Below are positions 1 to 6,740 of a stretch of DNA of 11,331 nucleotides, one piece after another; within the stretch, counting starts at the first letter, position 1; every line of letters starts with the position of its first letter. Under the pieces are notes generated by a model. It did not search any database. It saw only the letters and a list, made by a program, of their open reading frames with translations, and was not told the DNA's origin. Location of the stretch: assembly GCA_005885565.1 (NCBI GenBank), contig VAXK01000151.1:1-11331 (forward strand). Direction: 5' to 3'. The DNA comes from Actinomycetota bacterium. Its GTDB lineage: Bacteria; Actinomycetota; Thermoleophilia; Gaiellales; Gaiellaceae. A program made the translations under genes and the position numbers.

Positions 1-1431
1 GCCGAGCTCGCCCGCGCCGGCGGGCTCGTCGGCTGCGCCGGACTGGCGGTGCTCCTGGTCGCGCCGACGCGCACGCTTCGGCTGGCGGGCCTCGTGGCCT
101 GGGCGCTCGGCGCCGTCGGGCTCGCGGTCTACCTCCTGCCACACGGGCATCGGCCGCTGCTCGTCGCGGCGGCCGTCGTCGGCCTCGGGCTCGCCGCCGG
201 CGGAGCCTGGCTCCTGCGGCGTCGGCCGGAGCTCCTCGCCTTCGCCGCGCTCCTCTGCTTCCCGGCCCGGATCCCCGTCAGCGTCGGCTCGACGCAGGCG
301 AACCTGCTCGTGCCGCTCTACGGCGTCGTCGCGGCGGCCGCCCTCGCGCTCGCGTGGGAGCTCTTCCGCGGCGACGAGCGCACCCGCGAGCTCGGCCCGC
401 TCGCCTGGCCGCTCGCCGCGTTCGTAGCCTGGACGGGAGTGACGACCCTCTGGGTCGACGACCTGCGCCAGGGCGCGATCGCGCTCCTCTTCTACTACCT
501 GCCCTTCGGCCTGCTCGCGGTCGCCGTCGCGCGGCTGCCGTGGAGCCGGCGGTGGGTGACGGCGCTGTACGGCCTCCTCGCGGCGATGGCGCTCGTCTTC
601 GCCGTCATCGGCTTCTACCAGTGGGAGACGCGCGACATCTTCTGGAACCCGAAGGTGCGGGTCGGGAACGCCTACGCGCCCTTCTACCGCGTCAACTCGG
701 TCTTCTGGGACCCGTCCATCTACGGCAGGTTCCTCGTCGTCGCGATCCTCGCGAGCCTCGTGATCGTGCTCGCCACGCGGAGGACGCGCCTCGCGGTCGG
801 CCTCGCGGTCGCGATCGCCGCGACCTGGGTGGGCCTGCTGCTCTCGTTCTCGCAGTCGAGCTTCGTCGCCCTCGGCATCGGCGTGCTCGCCGCGGCTGCG
901 TTCGCCTGGCAGTGGCGCGTGTTTGCGGCGGCGGGATTTGCAGCCGTCGTGCTCGTGAGCGTCGGCTTCGCGGCGCCGAACATCCGCCACAACCTCTTCG
1001 GCCACTCGTTCAACCGCGTCACGAGCGACCGCTACTCGCTCGTCACGAACGGCCTGAAGATCGCGGTGCACCATCCCGTCGGCGGCGTCGGTATCGGCGG
1101 CTTCCGCCAGGCGTACGCCCGCCGCCAGCACCTCAAGGGGCGCGAGCCGAAGAAGGCGGCCTCACACGACACGCCCGTCACGGTCGCCGCCGAGACCGGT
1201 CTTCCGGGCCTGCTCCTCTTCGGCTGGCTCCTGGCGGCCGCGCTGCTGCTTACGCTGCGCCGTGTGGGCGCGAGCTTCCCGGAGCGGACGCGGCTTGTCG
1301 CCGGGCTCGCGCTCGGCGCGATCGCCGTGCACAGCCTGTTCTACAACGCGTTCTTCGAGGATCCGATGGCCTGGGCGCTCTTCGGCCTGGCAGCGCTTGC
1401 GGTGACGGCACGCGTGGAGCCGGCCACGTGA
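1..1431 (+). CDS. O-antigen ligase / Wzy-type polymerase family membrane protein, 5' truncated
   Basis: The frame is open from the first base to the TGA at 1429-1431 (476 codons). A GTG at position 49 could serve as a start, but the hydrophobic stretch already begins before it, so the true start probably lies outside the window. The protein is almost wholly hydrophobic with many predicted membrane helices. A larger extracytoplasmic loop (about nt 970-1200) holds the family signature: R-Y-S-L-V-T-N-G at 1030 onward, then HHPVGGVGIGGF, then HDTPVTVAAETGLPG at 1165-1209, matching the usual H-N-x-x-L...E-x-G-x-x-G pattern of the Wzy_C/O-antigen ligase domain. Known members transfer or polymerise lipid-linked oligosaccharide on the outer face of the cytoplasmic membrane. 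In an actinomycete, which lacks LPS, an exopolysaccharide polymerase or glycan ligase role is more likely than O-antigen ligation. Ligase and polymerase cannot be told apart here. Confidence 0.9.
   Translation, partial: AELARAGGLVGCAGLAVLLVAPTRTLRLAGLVAWALGAVGLAVYLLPHGHRPLLVAAAVVGLGLAAGGAWLLRRRPELLAFAALLCFPARIPVSVGSTQANLLVPLYGVVAAAALALAWELFRGDERTRELGPLAWPLAAFVAWTGVTTLWVDDLRQGAIALLFYYLPFGLLAVAVARLPWSRRWVTALYGLLAAMALVFAVIGFYQWETRDIFWNPKVRVGNAYAPFYRVNSVFWDPSIYGRFLVVAILASLVIVLATRRTRLAVGLAVAIAATWVGLLLSFSQSSFVALGIGVLAAAAFAWQWRVFAAAGFAAVVLVSVGFAAPNIRHNLFGHSFNRVTSDRYSLVTNGLKIAVHHPVGGVGIGGFRQAYARRQHLKGREPKKAASHDTPVTVAAETGLPGLLLFGWLLAAALLLTLRRVGASFPERTRLVAGLALGAIAVHSLFYNAFFEDPMAWALFGLAALAVTARVEPAT
1416..1419 (+). 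promoter_or_regulatory. Ribosome binding site for the PIG-L deacetylase
   Basis: GGAG lies 8 nt upstream of the GTG at 1428, inside the end of the ligase gene. It supports the GTG that overlaps the ligase stop codon as the real start. Confidence 0.5.
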
Positions 1432-2063
1432 TCGAGGGCCTGCGGCGGGTGTTGGTGCTCGCGCCGCACACCGACGACGGCGAGTTCGGCTGCGGCGGCA
1501 CGATGACGCGGCTCGTCGAGGGAGGCGCGGAGGTCCGCTACGTCGCCTTCTCGATCGCGACCCGGTCGCTGCCGGAGGGCTTCCCGCCCGACACGTTGGC
1601 GAAGGAGGTGCGCGCCGCGACGGCCGAGCTGGGCCTGTCCGAAGAGGCCCTGACGGTGCACGACTTCGACGTCCGTACCTTCCCCGAGCACCGGCAGGAG
1701 ATCCTCGAGCTCCTCGTCGCGCTGTGGGAGGAGTGGAGGCCGGAGGCCGTCTTCCAGCCGAGCCTGAACGACGTGCACCAGGACCACCAGGCCGTGGCCG
1801 CCGAGGGCTTGCGAGCCTTCAAGCGGACGACCGTGCTCGGCTACGAGATCCCGTGGAACAACTTCGACTTCTCGTACCAGGCGTACGTGGCCCTGGAGGA
1901 GAGTCACGTGGAGCGGAAGATCGCCGCCCTGCGCCACTACGAGTCACAGCAGCACCGGCGCTACATCGATCCGGAGTACATCCGCAACGTAGCGCGCACG
2001 CACGGGATCAACGTGAACCGCGACTACGCCGAGGTGTTCCAGGTGTACCGGGTTGTGGCCTAA
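1428..2063 (+). CDS. PIG-L family (LmbE-like) zinc-dependent deacetylase
   Basis: A 211-residue cytosolic-looking protein. The N-terminal strand leads into APHTDDGEFGCGG (residues 12-24), the PIG-L metal-binding motif; the usual Pro after His is Thr here. By comparison with MshB, H14 and D17 would bind zinc together with H120 of NDVHQDH (114-120), and D16 would be the general base. Family members remove acetyl groups from GlcNAc-type sugars (GlcNAc-PI, GlcNAc-Ins, bacillithiol precursors). Many unnamed ones sit in polysaccharide loci, as here. The GTG start shares GTGA with the ligase stop and has a GGAG ribosome site 8 nt upstream, so the two are probably translationally coupled. It contains no signal peptide, so it would act on a cytoplasmic precursor, for example a nucleotide sugar or lipid-linked intermediate. 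The substrate is unknown. Confidence 0.91.
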   Translation: MIEGLRRVLVLAPHTDDGEFGCGGTMTRLVEGGAEVRYVAFSIATRSLPEGFPPDTLAKEVRAATAELGLSEEALTVHDFDVRTFPEHRQEILELLVALWEEWRPEAVFQPSLNDVHQDHQAVAAEGLRAFKRTTVLGYEIPWNNFDFSYQAYVALEESHVERKIAALRHYESQQHRRYIDPEYIRNVARTHGINVNRDYAEVFQVYRVVA

Positions 2064-2082
2064 TCGCGAAGCGTCGTCCGAG

Positions 2083-2487
2083 ATGCGGGAGTTAATCGGC
2101 AACAAGTCGATCGAGGATGCCGCCGTCGCTTGGGTTATCGAGCGCGAGCGCGCCGCGGGACGCGAGGCATGCGACACTCGCTACGCCCGTAGCCCGGCCG
2201 ACGTCGAAAGCCCGCCCCGCGTGATCGAGGTCAAGGCATTCGGAACGTCTAACAGGGGCTACGGCCTCTGGCTCGAGGTCAGGCAAGTCGAAGAGGCGCG
2301 GCGAAACCGTGACTTCTACGTCTATGTCGTCGAAAACGTGCGCCAGGGCGATCCGAATCTGTTCACCCTCAAGGTGCTGGGCGGCGCGCAATTGCGGCGC
2401 TTGCTTCAGCGGGCTAAGGAGCGTCGGTATTACGAGTTGCCGTGGCCGGTTGCCGAGTACGAGACGTGCCCGACAAGCCTCGACTGA
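2083..2487 (+). CDS. Small DUF3883-like protein (PD-(D/E)XK nuclease-like fold)
   Basis: A 134-residue protein. Residues 8-26 form a helix (KSIEDAAVAWVIERERAAG). They are followed by PADVESPPRVIEVKAFG (38-54), where D40, E49 and K51 fit the D...ExK core seen in DUF3883/NO VEIN C-terminal-type domains, and by EVRQVEEARRNRDFYVYVVENV (65-86), typical of the helix and strand after that core. Such domains usually occur at the end of helicases or restriction-type proteins; here it stands alone. The ATG at 2083 is preferred, 19 nt after the deacetylase stop. An in-frame GTG at 2053 would add ten residues and overlap that gene. Codon use differs from the neighbours: TTA at codon 4, and GTT, TCT, AAT and TAT codons are common. 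It is also the only gene here that starts with ATG. Horizontal acquisition is an inference. The family call is from motif recognition and is moderately sure; nuclease activity is unproven. Confidence 0.72.
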   Translation: MRELIGNKSIEDAAVAWVIERERAAGREACDTRYARSPADVESPPRVIEVKAFGTSNRGYGLWLEVRQVEEARRNRDFYVYVVENVRQGDPNLFTLKVLGGAQLRRLLQRAKERRYYELPWPVAEYETCPTSLD

Positions 2488-2511
2488 CCGGGCATAGATG
2501 CGGCCTGGCCC

Positions 2512-3948
2512 TTACCGCAGGATCGGAACCAGACGTTTGAGCCGCGCACGCTCGGCCGGCAGGTAAAAGCCGAGGACGAGAAGCACGAACGGATACGCGA
2601 GCGCGAGCGCAATCGCGCCGGGAAGCGGCACGTCGAGGAGCGACCCCAGCACCGTCAGCCCAACCGCGGCCGCAGTTAGGGTCGCGATCCGCCGCCACTG
2701 GTACGGGACCGGGTACACGTGCTGCGCGTTCACCGTCATCGCGCCGAAGAGGACGATGTAGGCAGCGAGAGTCGCGATCGCGGCGCCCATCATCCCGTAC
2801 GGCGGGATCAGGAGCACGTTCAGGACGACGTTCACCGCCGCGCCCAGACCGGTGACGATCCAGTTGAACTGCGTGCGGCGGGCGCGGCCGATCCCGATCG
2901 CGATCACCGTGTAGCCCGCGTATGCAGCGCCGGCGAAGCAGAGCGTCGCGACCGCTTCCGACGCGCGGTGGAAGCCGGGCTTGCGCGCCAGGAGCTCGAC
3001 GAGCCACGGTGACAGGAGCCCAAGCGCGAGCGAGAGCCAGCACGCGATCAGCAGCAGGTACGTGAGGACGAACGCGTACGTACGGCGTGCCTCGCGGTCG
3101 TCCTCGATCGAGTACGCGAACGCGGGCCAGGCCGTCCGGAAGGCGACCAGCAGGAAGACGACCGCCGACGAGATCCGCACCGCGACCGAGTAGACGCCGA
3201 CCTCCGACTGGCCCTTGTAGAGCGCCACGAAGAAGCGGTCGATGAAGTTCACCGCCCACAGGGCGAGCGCCGCCGGGACGAGCGGCATCCCGAACTTGTT
3301 CATCGCGCGGAAGAGCCGGCGGTCGAACTGGAGGCCGAGCTGGTAGCGGCGGTACGCGAGCAGGACGGCGTAGACGCAGAGAGTCCCGGTGAAGTTCCCG
3401 ACGAGCACGCCGAGCGGCCCTTTGCGCGCGACGACGACGAGGAGCACCGTCGCGCCCACGGTGATCAGCACGTTCGCGAGGCTCGCGAGGACGAACGCGA
3501 CCGACCGCTCCTCGACGCGGAAGAGCGAGGTCAGCTGCTCGTAGTTCATCTGCGCCCACAGGCCGACCGCGGCGGCGCGGATGAGGCCGGGCTCGTTGCC
3601 GAGGCGGAGGGCGTGCGCGATCGGGTCGGCGAGGACGAGCCCGGCGACGAGGCCGGCTGTCGCGCTCGCCATCGTGAACCAGAACGACGTCCGGACGACG
3701 ACGACGCGGCGCTCGGGATCGGGGTTGTCGAAGTAGAAGCGGAAGAACGCGCTCGAGATCCCGAGGCGCAGCATGATCACGAGCACGGTCGAAGCCGCGA
3801 CGAGGGTCTCGATCTTGCCGTAGTCGCCGGTAGTGAGGTAGCTCGTATAGAGCGGCAGGAGGAGGACGGCGAGGATCCGCGAGACGAGCCCGCCGAGGCC
3901 GTAGATCGCGGAGTGGCGGGCGAGCCGCTTGATCTGCGCTCCGAGCAC
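2512..3948 (-). CDS. Polysaccharide flippase (Wzx-like, MATE/MOP superfamily)
   Basis: A 478-residue polytopic membrane protein. The N-terminus (IKRLARHSAIYGLGGLVSR, residues 6-24) followed by a first membrane helix and LYTSYLTTGDYGKIE (34-48) is typical of Wzx/polysaccharide_synt exporters. Further hydrophobic segments extend to about residue 463, consistent with the 12-14 helices of the family. MNKFGMPLVPAAL (216-228) followed by a helix ending NFIDRFF (234-240) is the conserved start of the second half. Known members flip undecaprenyl-linked oligosaccharide units across the cytoplasmic membrane. The GTG start lies 2 nt after the stop of the upstream glycosyltransferase, so the two form an operon. 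No strong ribosome site is seen, so translational coupling is likely. It converges with the DUF3883-like gene, with 24 nt between the stop codons. The repeat-unit substrate is not predictable. Confidence 0.9.
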   Translation of the reverse strand: MLGAQIKRLARHSAIYGLGGLVSRILAVLLLPLYTSYLTTGDYGKIETLVAASTVLVIMLRLGISSAFFRFYFDNPDPERRVVVVRTSFWFTMASATAGLVAGLVLADPIAHALRLGNEPGLIRAAAVGLWAQMNYEQLTSLFRVEERSVAFVLASLANVLITVGATVLLVVVARKGPLGVLVGNFTGTLCVYAVLLAYRRYQLGLQFDRRLFRAMNKFGMPLVPAALALWAVNFIDRFFVALYKGQSEVGVYSVAVRISSAVVFLLVAFRTAWPAFAYSIEDDREARRTYAFVLTYLLLIACWLSLALGLLSPWLVELLARKPGFHRASEAVATLCFAGAAYAGYTVIAIGIGRARRTQFNWIVTGLGAAVNVVLNVLLIPPYGMMGAAIATLAAYIVLFGAMTVNAQHVYPVPYQWRRIATLTAAAVGLTVLGSLLDVPLPGAIALALAYPFVLLVLGFYLPAERARLKRLVPILR

Positions 3949-3950
3949 TT

Positions 3951-4928
3951 CTAGAGGCGAGCGTAGATGTCCAGCAGGCGGTCGGCGTTGCGGTCGGCGT
4001 CGTGGACGCGCTCGACGTAGGCGCGTCCCTCGGCGCCGAGGCGGCGCCGCTCGTCCGATAATGCGGCGAGCTCGCGGAGGCGCTCTACCAGGGTCTCCTT
4101 CGTCGCAGAGACGATCGGGACGCGCACGCCGAAGGCCTCTTCGGTGCGCCGAACGGCCTCTTCGTGGAGAAACGTGACGACCGGCTTGCCGAGGGCCATC
4201 GCCTCGATCGCGAAGAGGCCGTACCAGCCGGCGTTCAGCTGGTCGACGACGATGTCGGCGCGCTCGTAGCGGCGGCGCGCCTCTTCGTGGGGCAGGCCCT
4301 CGACGACGTCCAGGTCGAGGCCGAGGTCGCGACAGGCCGCGACGACGTGCTCCGTTCCCTTGCGCGCGCGGCTGGAGGGCGCATGGACGACGAGCGGGCG
4401 TACGGTGTCCGTCGGCGGCGCAGGGCGGTAAGCGGTCAGGTCGAGCCCCGGTGGGACGACCTCGGCCTCGGGCACCCAGCGGATCGCGTCGTAGGAGCCG
4501 ACGATCTGGGCGCCGGCGCGGCGGCCGTAGGCGAGCTCTTCGGGCGGCTTGCCGCGGATGTCGGAGCCGAGGAAGTGGAGGACGGAGCGGCGGCCGGTAA
4601 GGCGGAGGAGCGGGAACTGGACCGACTTCGGGACGAGCGTGAGGCCGAAGTAGAAGTGGAAGACGTCGGTGCGAGGGAGGAGGCGGGCGAAGGCGCGCCA
4701 CTGCGTGAGCTGGCGGCGCGCGAGGCCGCCGGTGCGGTCGAGCGACCAGTCCGCGTCCGGGTGCAAGCGGCCGCGCTCGAAGACGACGAGGCGCGCGTCG
4801 ACGCTCTTGCGCCGCAGCGCCTGGACGTTCGCCCATGGCACGCCGGCGACGTTGACCGGGCAGTGCGTGACGCGAAGGGTGTGCGGGTCGGCTGCGCGAC
4901 GCCCGGGGCCATCGCGGACTTCTTTCAC
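3951..4928 (-). CDS. Glycosyltransferase, GT4-type (GT-B fold)
   Basis: A 325-residue soluble protein. The N-terminal half (from THCPVNVAGVPW, residues 21-32) is the acceptor-side Rossmann-like domain, and LHFLGSDIRG (117-126) fits the first-domain edge. The donor side has VVHAPSSRARKGTEHVV (180-196), with the Arg/Lys of the nucleotide-phosphate-binding R-x-x-K region, and DQLNAGWYGLFAIEAMALGKPV (229-250), the C-terminal GT4 motif with E242. The first Glu of the classical E-x7-E pair is not at its usual place; the DQ...GWYG variant stands there. The GTG start at 4926-4928 has GGAAG almost directly before it, closer than is ideal, and the 17 residues before the first strand are atypical, so the start is uncertain. 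It probably adds one sugar to the lipid-linked repeat unit moved by the adjacent flippase. Donor and acceptor are unknown. Confidence 0.86.
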   Translation of the reverse strand: MKEVRDGPGRRAADPHTLRVTHCPVNVAGVPWANVQALRRKSVDARLVVFERGRLHPDADWSLDRTGGLARRQLTQWRAFARLLPRTDVFHFYFGLTLVPKSVQFPLLRLTGRRSVLHFLGSDIRGKPPEELAYGRRAGAQIVGSYDAIRWVPEAEVVPPGLDLTAYRPAPPTDTVRPLVVHAPSSRARKGTEHVVAACRDLGLDLDVVEGLPHEEARRRYERADIVVDQLNAGWYGLFAIEAMALGKPVVTFLHEEAVRRTEEAFGVRVPIVSATKETLVERLRELAALSDERRRLGAEGRAYVERVHDADRNADRLLDIYARL

Positions 4929-5067
4929 GCTTCCGGCACGCCCGCGCCACCCGGGGCGCTGCGCGGGCGGCTACCGTGCACCTGCCCCGTGGGTGGGTGG
5001 GGGGTTGGGATGGAGACGCCCCTCGCCGCGCCCCCGCCCCTCCGGCCGCGGCCCGCAGTGACGCGGC
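4929..5067. other. Intergenic spacer, G/C-rich, between two minus-strand gene blocks
   Basis: This is the longest gene-free stretch in the window (139 nt). It lies downstream of the second ATP-grasp gene and upstream of the glycosyltransferase. I see a G-quadruplex motif at 4991-5009, a small GC hairpin (GCGCC/GGCGC, 4944-4948 with 4955-4959), a 10-nt palindrome (5044-5053), and no A/T-rich -10 element on the minus strand. It could separate two transcription units or be read through; neither is shown. Confidence 0.6.
4991..5009 (+). other. Putative G-quadruplex motif
   Basis: Four G-runs of at least three (4991-4993, 4995-4997, 4999-5004, 5007-5009) are separated by loops of one, one and two T, which fits the canonical intramolecular quadruplex pattern with very short loops. 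The G-rich strand is the + strand, which is the template for the minus-strand genes on both sides, so the transcript would be C-rich. Its function, for example transcription pausing, is an inference. Confidence 0.55.
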
Positions 5068-6102
5068 TCATATGGGCGCGTCCCACTCGACCTGGTCGAA
5101 GTAGCGGAGCGCCGTCCGCCCCGGGCGCACGCGCGAGCGCAGCGCCGCCAGCTCCTCGTCCGTCACCTCGCCGAGCGCCCGTTTCACGCCCAGGTACGGA
5201 AGGTTCAGGTCCTCCTGGTACACGATCGTCGAGATCCGCGGATTCACCTCGATCACGTGCTCGCCCACGAGCTGGATGTTGAAGAAATGCTCGATCTCGA
5301 GCGCGGACACGATCCGCTCGGCGATGTCCATCAGGGCCTCGTCCTCGAGCGTGACGAAGTACATGGCCAGACCGGCGCGCATCGACTCGCGCGTCTTCGG
5401 ATGGCCGAGCACGATGCGCCGACCGTCGGCGATCCCGTCGATCGTCCGCTCACCCCCGGTCGCGAGCTCCATCACGAGCAGATCCGGGCCGCCGGCCGCC
5501 GGTAGCAGCTCGACCGCCTCCTCGAGCCGCATCGCGACCGCGCCGGGTCGCTCGTGTAGCAGCTGGTGCGCGCGATCCACCTTCGGGTCCAGGACGCGAA
5601 ACCCACGCGAGCCCGAGCCGAAGACAGGCTTGAAGCAGACAGGCCGCCCCGGGTAGCCCAGCTCGCGCGCCGCCTCCGCCACCGCCTCGGCCCCGCGCAC
5701 GCGCCGAAACGCCGGCGCCGGCACGCCGATCTCGTGCAGGAGCGCGTAGCACTCCGCCTTGTCGTTCGAGCGCCGGATCGTCTCCGCCGACGAGACGAGC
5801 ACGGGAATCGAGAAGCGCTCCCGCGCCCCGGCCAGCCCCGCCAGGTCGAACGACGACTGCGGCAGCACTACGTCCACCTCCTCCGCGGCGCACACGTCCA
5901 GGACGGCGTCCGCGAAGCCCGGATCCGAACCCGGCGGGACAAGTCGGAACGCGTCGCACAACAGCCGCCCCACCGCCCGCTCCGACATGTCCGTTCCGAC
6001 TAAGCGCACGGGCCGCCCCTCCCCGTTCTCCCGGAGCGCCCGCAGGAGCGCGGCCGTCCCCGGCGCACCGCACGCCGACACGAGCACCGTGATCGCCCTC
6101 AC
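5068..6102 (-). CDS. ATP-grasp protein, carbamoyl-phosphate-synthase-like (second ATP-grasp of the operon)
   Basis: A 344-residue protein. Residues 1-110 form a pre-ATP-grasp Rossmann-like domain (TVLVSACGAPGTAALLRAL, 5-23; VVLPQSSFDL, 78-87). DKAECYALLHEIGVPAP (114-130) opens the ATP-grasp domain. CFKPVFGSGSRGF (156-168) carries the ATP-binding Lys158 and Gly loop. FFNIQLVGEHVIEVNPRIST (273-292) gives the Mg-binding Glu285 and Asn287. The layout matches CarB-like stand-alone ATP-grasp enzymes, which join a carboxylate to an amine, thiol or similar through an acyl phosphate. Several occur in polysaccharide loci with undefined substrates. The GTG start shares four bases with the stop of the upstream deacetylase gene. 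I reject a longer frame reading up to 6396, because that extension is the antisense-like reading of the deacetylase. The substrate is unknown; an acyl or aminoacyl amide on a sugar is a guess. Confidence 0.88.
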   Translation of the reverse strand: MRAITVLVSACGAPGTAALLRALRENGEGRPVRLVGTDMSERAVGRLLCDAFRLVPPGSDPGFADAVLDVCAAEEVDVVLPQSSFDLAGLAGARERFSIPVLVSSAETIRRSNDKAECYALLHEIGVPAPAFRRVRGAEAVAEAARELGYPGRPVCFKPVFGSGSRGFRVLDPKVDRAHQLLHERPGAVAMRLEEAVELLPAAGGPDLLVMELATGGERTIDGIADGRRIVLGHPKTRESMRAGLAMYFVTLEDEALMDIAERIVSALEIEHFFNIQLVGEHVIEVNPRISTIVYQEDLNLPYLGVKRALGEVTDEELAALRSRVRPGRTALRYFDQVEWDAPI

Positions 6103-6740
6103 GAGAGGTCGATCCTGTCCGCGGCGAGCTGCTCGAGCCGCCGCTCGCGCTCCACGTCGAGCATCGCGAGCATCGTCTCCCGCATCGTCTCCCCCGGGTA
6201 GACCCAGATCTCCGGGTGCGTGAGCAGTTGAAGCCACTCGAGGTCGCCCCGCGCGAGCGCCTCGTGCGGGCATCCCTCCCGCCAGTGCTGGTTCGAGTCC
6301 GAGCGATAGCGCCCCGGGACGAAGAACCGCGGCTCCATCGCATTGGCGACTCCGTCGAGCGGCACGCTCATGAACTCCGGCCCCGGGTTGTGCCACGCGA
6401 GCACCGGATCGAAGCGCGCGTCCAGCTCCGCCCGCGGATGGACGGCGTGCAACCCGACGCGGTGCCCGAGCTCCCGCAGCCGCCCGAGCGCCCGCTCGCC
6501 CGCCGGCGAGGCGAGGTTGTAGAAGACGCTCTCCGTCATCACGAAGTACGTCGCCGAGGCGCCGAGCTCGGCCTCCAGCTCCGCGAGCTCGAGCGCGGCC
6601 TCGAGGGAGAGGTCGACGTCGTGCCGCAAAAGCAGATCGCCCGGCTGCGGATCGCGGTCGAAGAACGCGGAGCGGTAGCCGCCCGCCCGCGCCGCCTCGA
6701 GGAGCTCCCGATAGTGCGCGAGGTCGAACGCGCAGGTCAC
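6099..6740 (-). CDS. NodB/WbmS-like polysaccharide deacetylase family protein
   Basis: A 213-residue protein without a signal peptide. DLLLRHDVDLSLEAALELAE (residues 35-54) matches the first motif of the WbmS-like branch of the polysaccharide deacetylase superfamily (RHDVD in place of TFDDG). It is followed by LGASATYFVM (59-68) and LGHRVGLHAVHP (91-102), then LAWHNPGPEFM (114-124) and LTHPEIWVYP (173-182), which are also typical of this branch. D41 and D43 would take the roles of the catalytic and metal-binding aspartates. The second motif reads H98-x2-H101, one residue shorter than the usual H-x3-H, so metal binding may differ or be lost. The gene sits between two ATP-grasp genes, with GTGA overlaps at both ends and a GGAGG ribosome site. 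Deacetylation of a cytoplasmic sugar intermediate is likely but unproven. Confidence 0.8.
   Translation of the reverse strand: MTCAFDLAHYRELLEAARAGGYRSAFFDRDPQPGDLLLRHDVDLSLEAALELAELEAELGASATYFVMTESVFYNLASPAGERALGRLRELGHRVGLHAVHPRAELDARFDPVLAWHNPGPEFMSVPLDGVANAMEPRFFVPGRYRSDSNQHWREGCPHEALARGDLEWLQLLTHPEIWVYPGETMRETMLAMLDVERERRLEQLAADRIDLS

Noticed and set aside
49..51. GTG as the true start of the O-antigen-ligase gene
   Set aside because: The frame stays open to base 1 and the first hydrophobic segment already starts before this codon, so truncation by the window edge is more likely. It is not excluded.
354..1427. Plus-strand frame extending the PIG-L protein upstream through the ligase gene
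   Set aside because: It is an out-of-frame reading of the ligase with Arg-rich low-complexity composition. The PIG-L motif begins right after the GTG at 1428.
2499..2519. Possible bidirectional terminator between the convergent stops (TGCGG/CCGCA)
   Set aside because: Only a 5-bp stem with an 11-nt loop, no U-run on either strand, and it overlaps the flippase stop codon.
3949..4950. Minus-strand frame extending the flippase upstream by more than 300 residues
   Set aside because: The extension is Arg/Pro/Ala-rich, has no domain and is the shifted-frame reading of the glycosyltransferase. The flippase N-terminus begins sensibly at the GTG at 3948.
4944..4959. GC hairpin upstream of the glycosyltransferase
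   Set aside because: A 5-bp stem in DNA this GC-rich is expected by chance, and no U-tract follows.
5044..5053. Ten-base GC palindrome as an operator
   Set aside because: Pure G/C palindromes of this size are common in such sequence, and there is no promoter near it.
4164..5282. Plus-strand open frame opposite the glycosyltransferase and the end of the ATP-grasp gene
   Set aside because: No domain, composition typical of a shadow frame, and it crosses the intergenic spacer.
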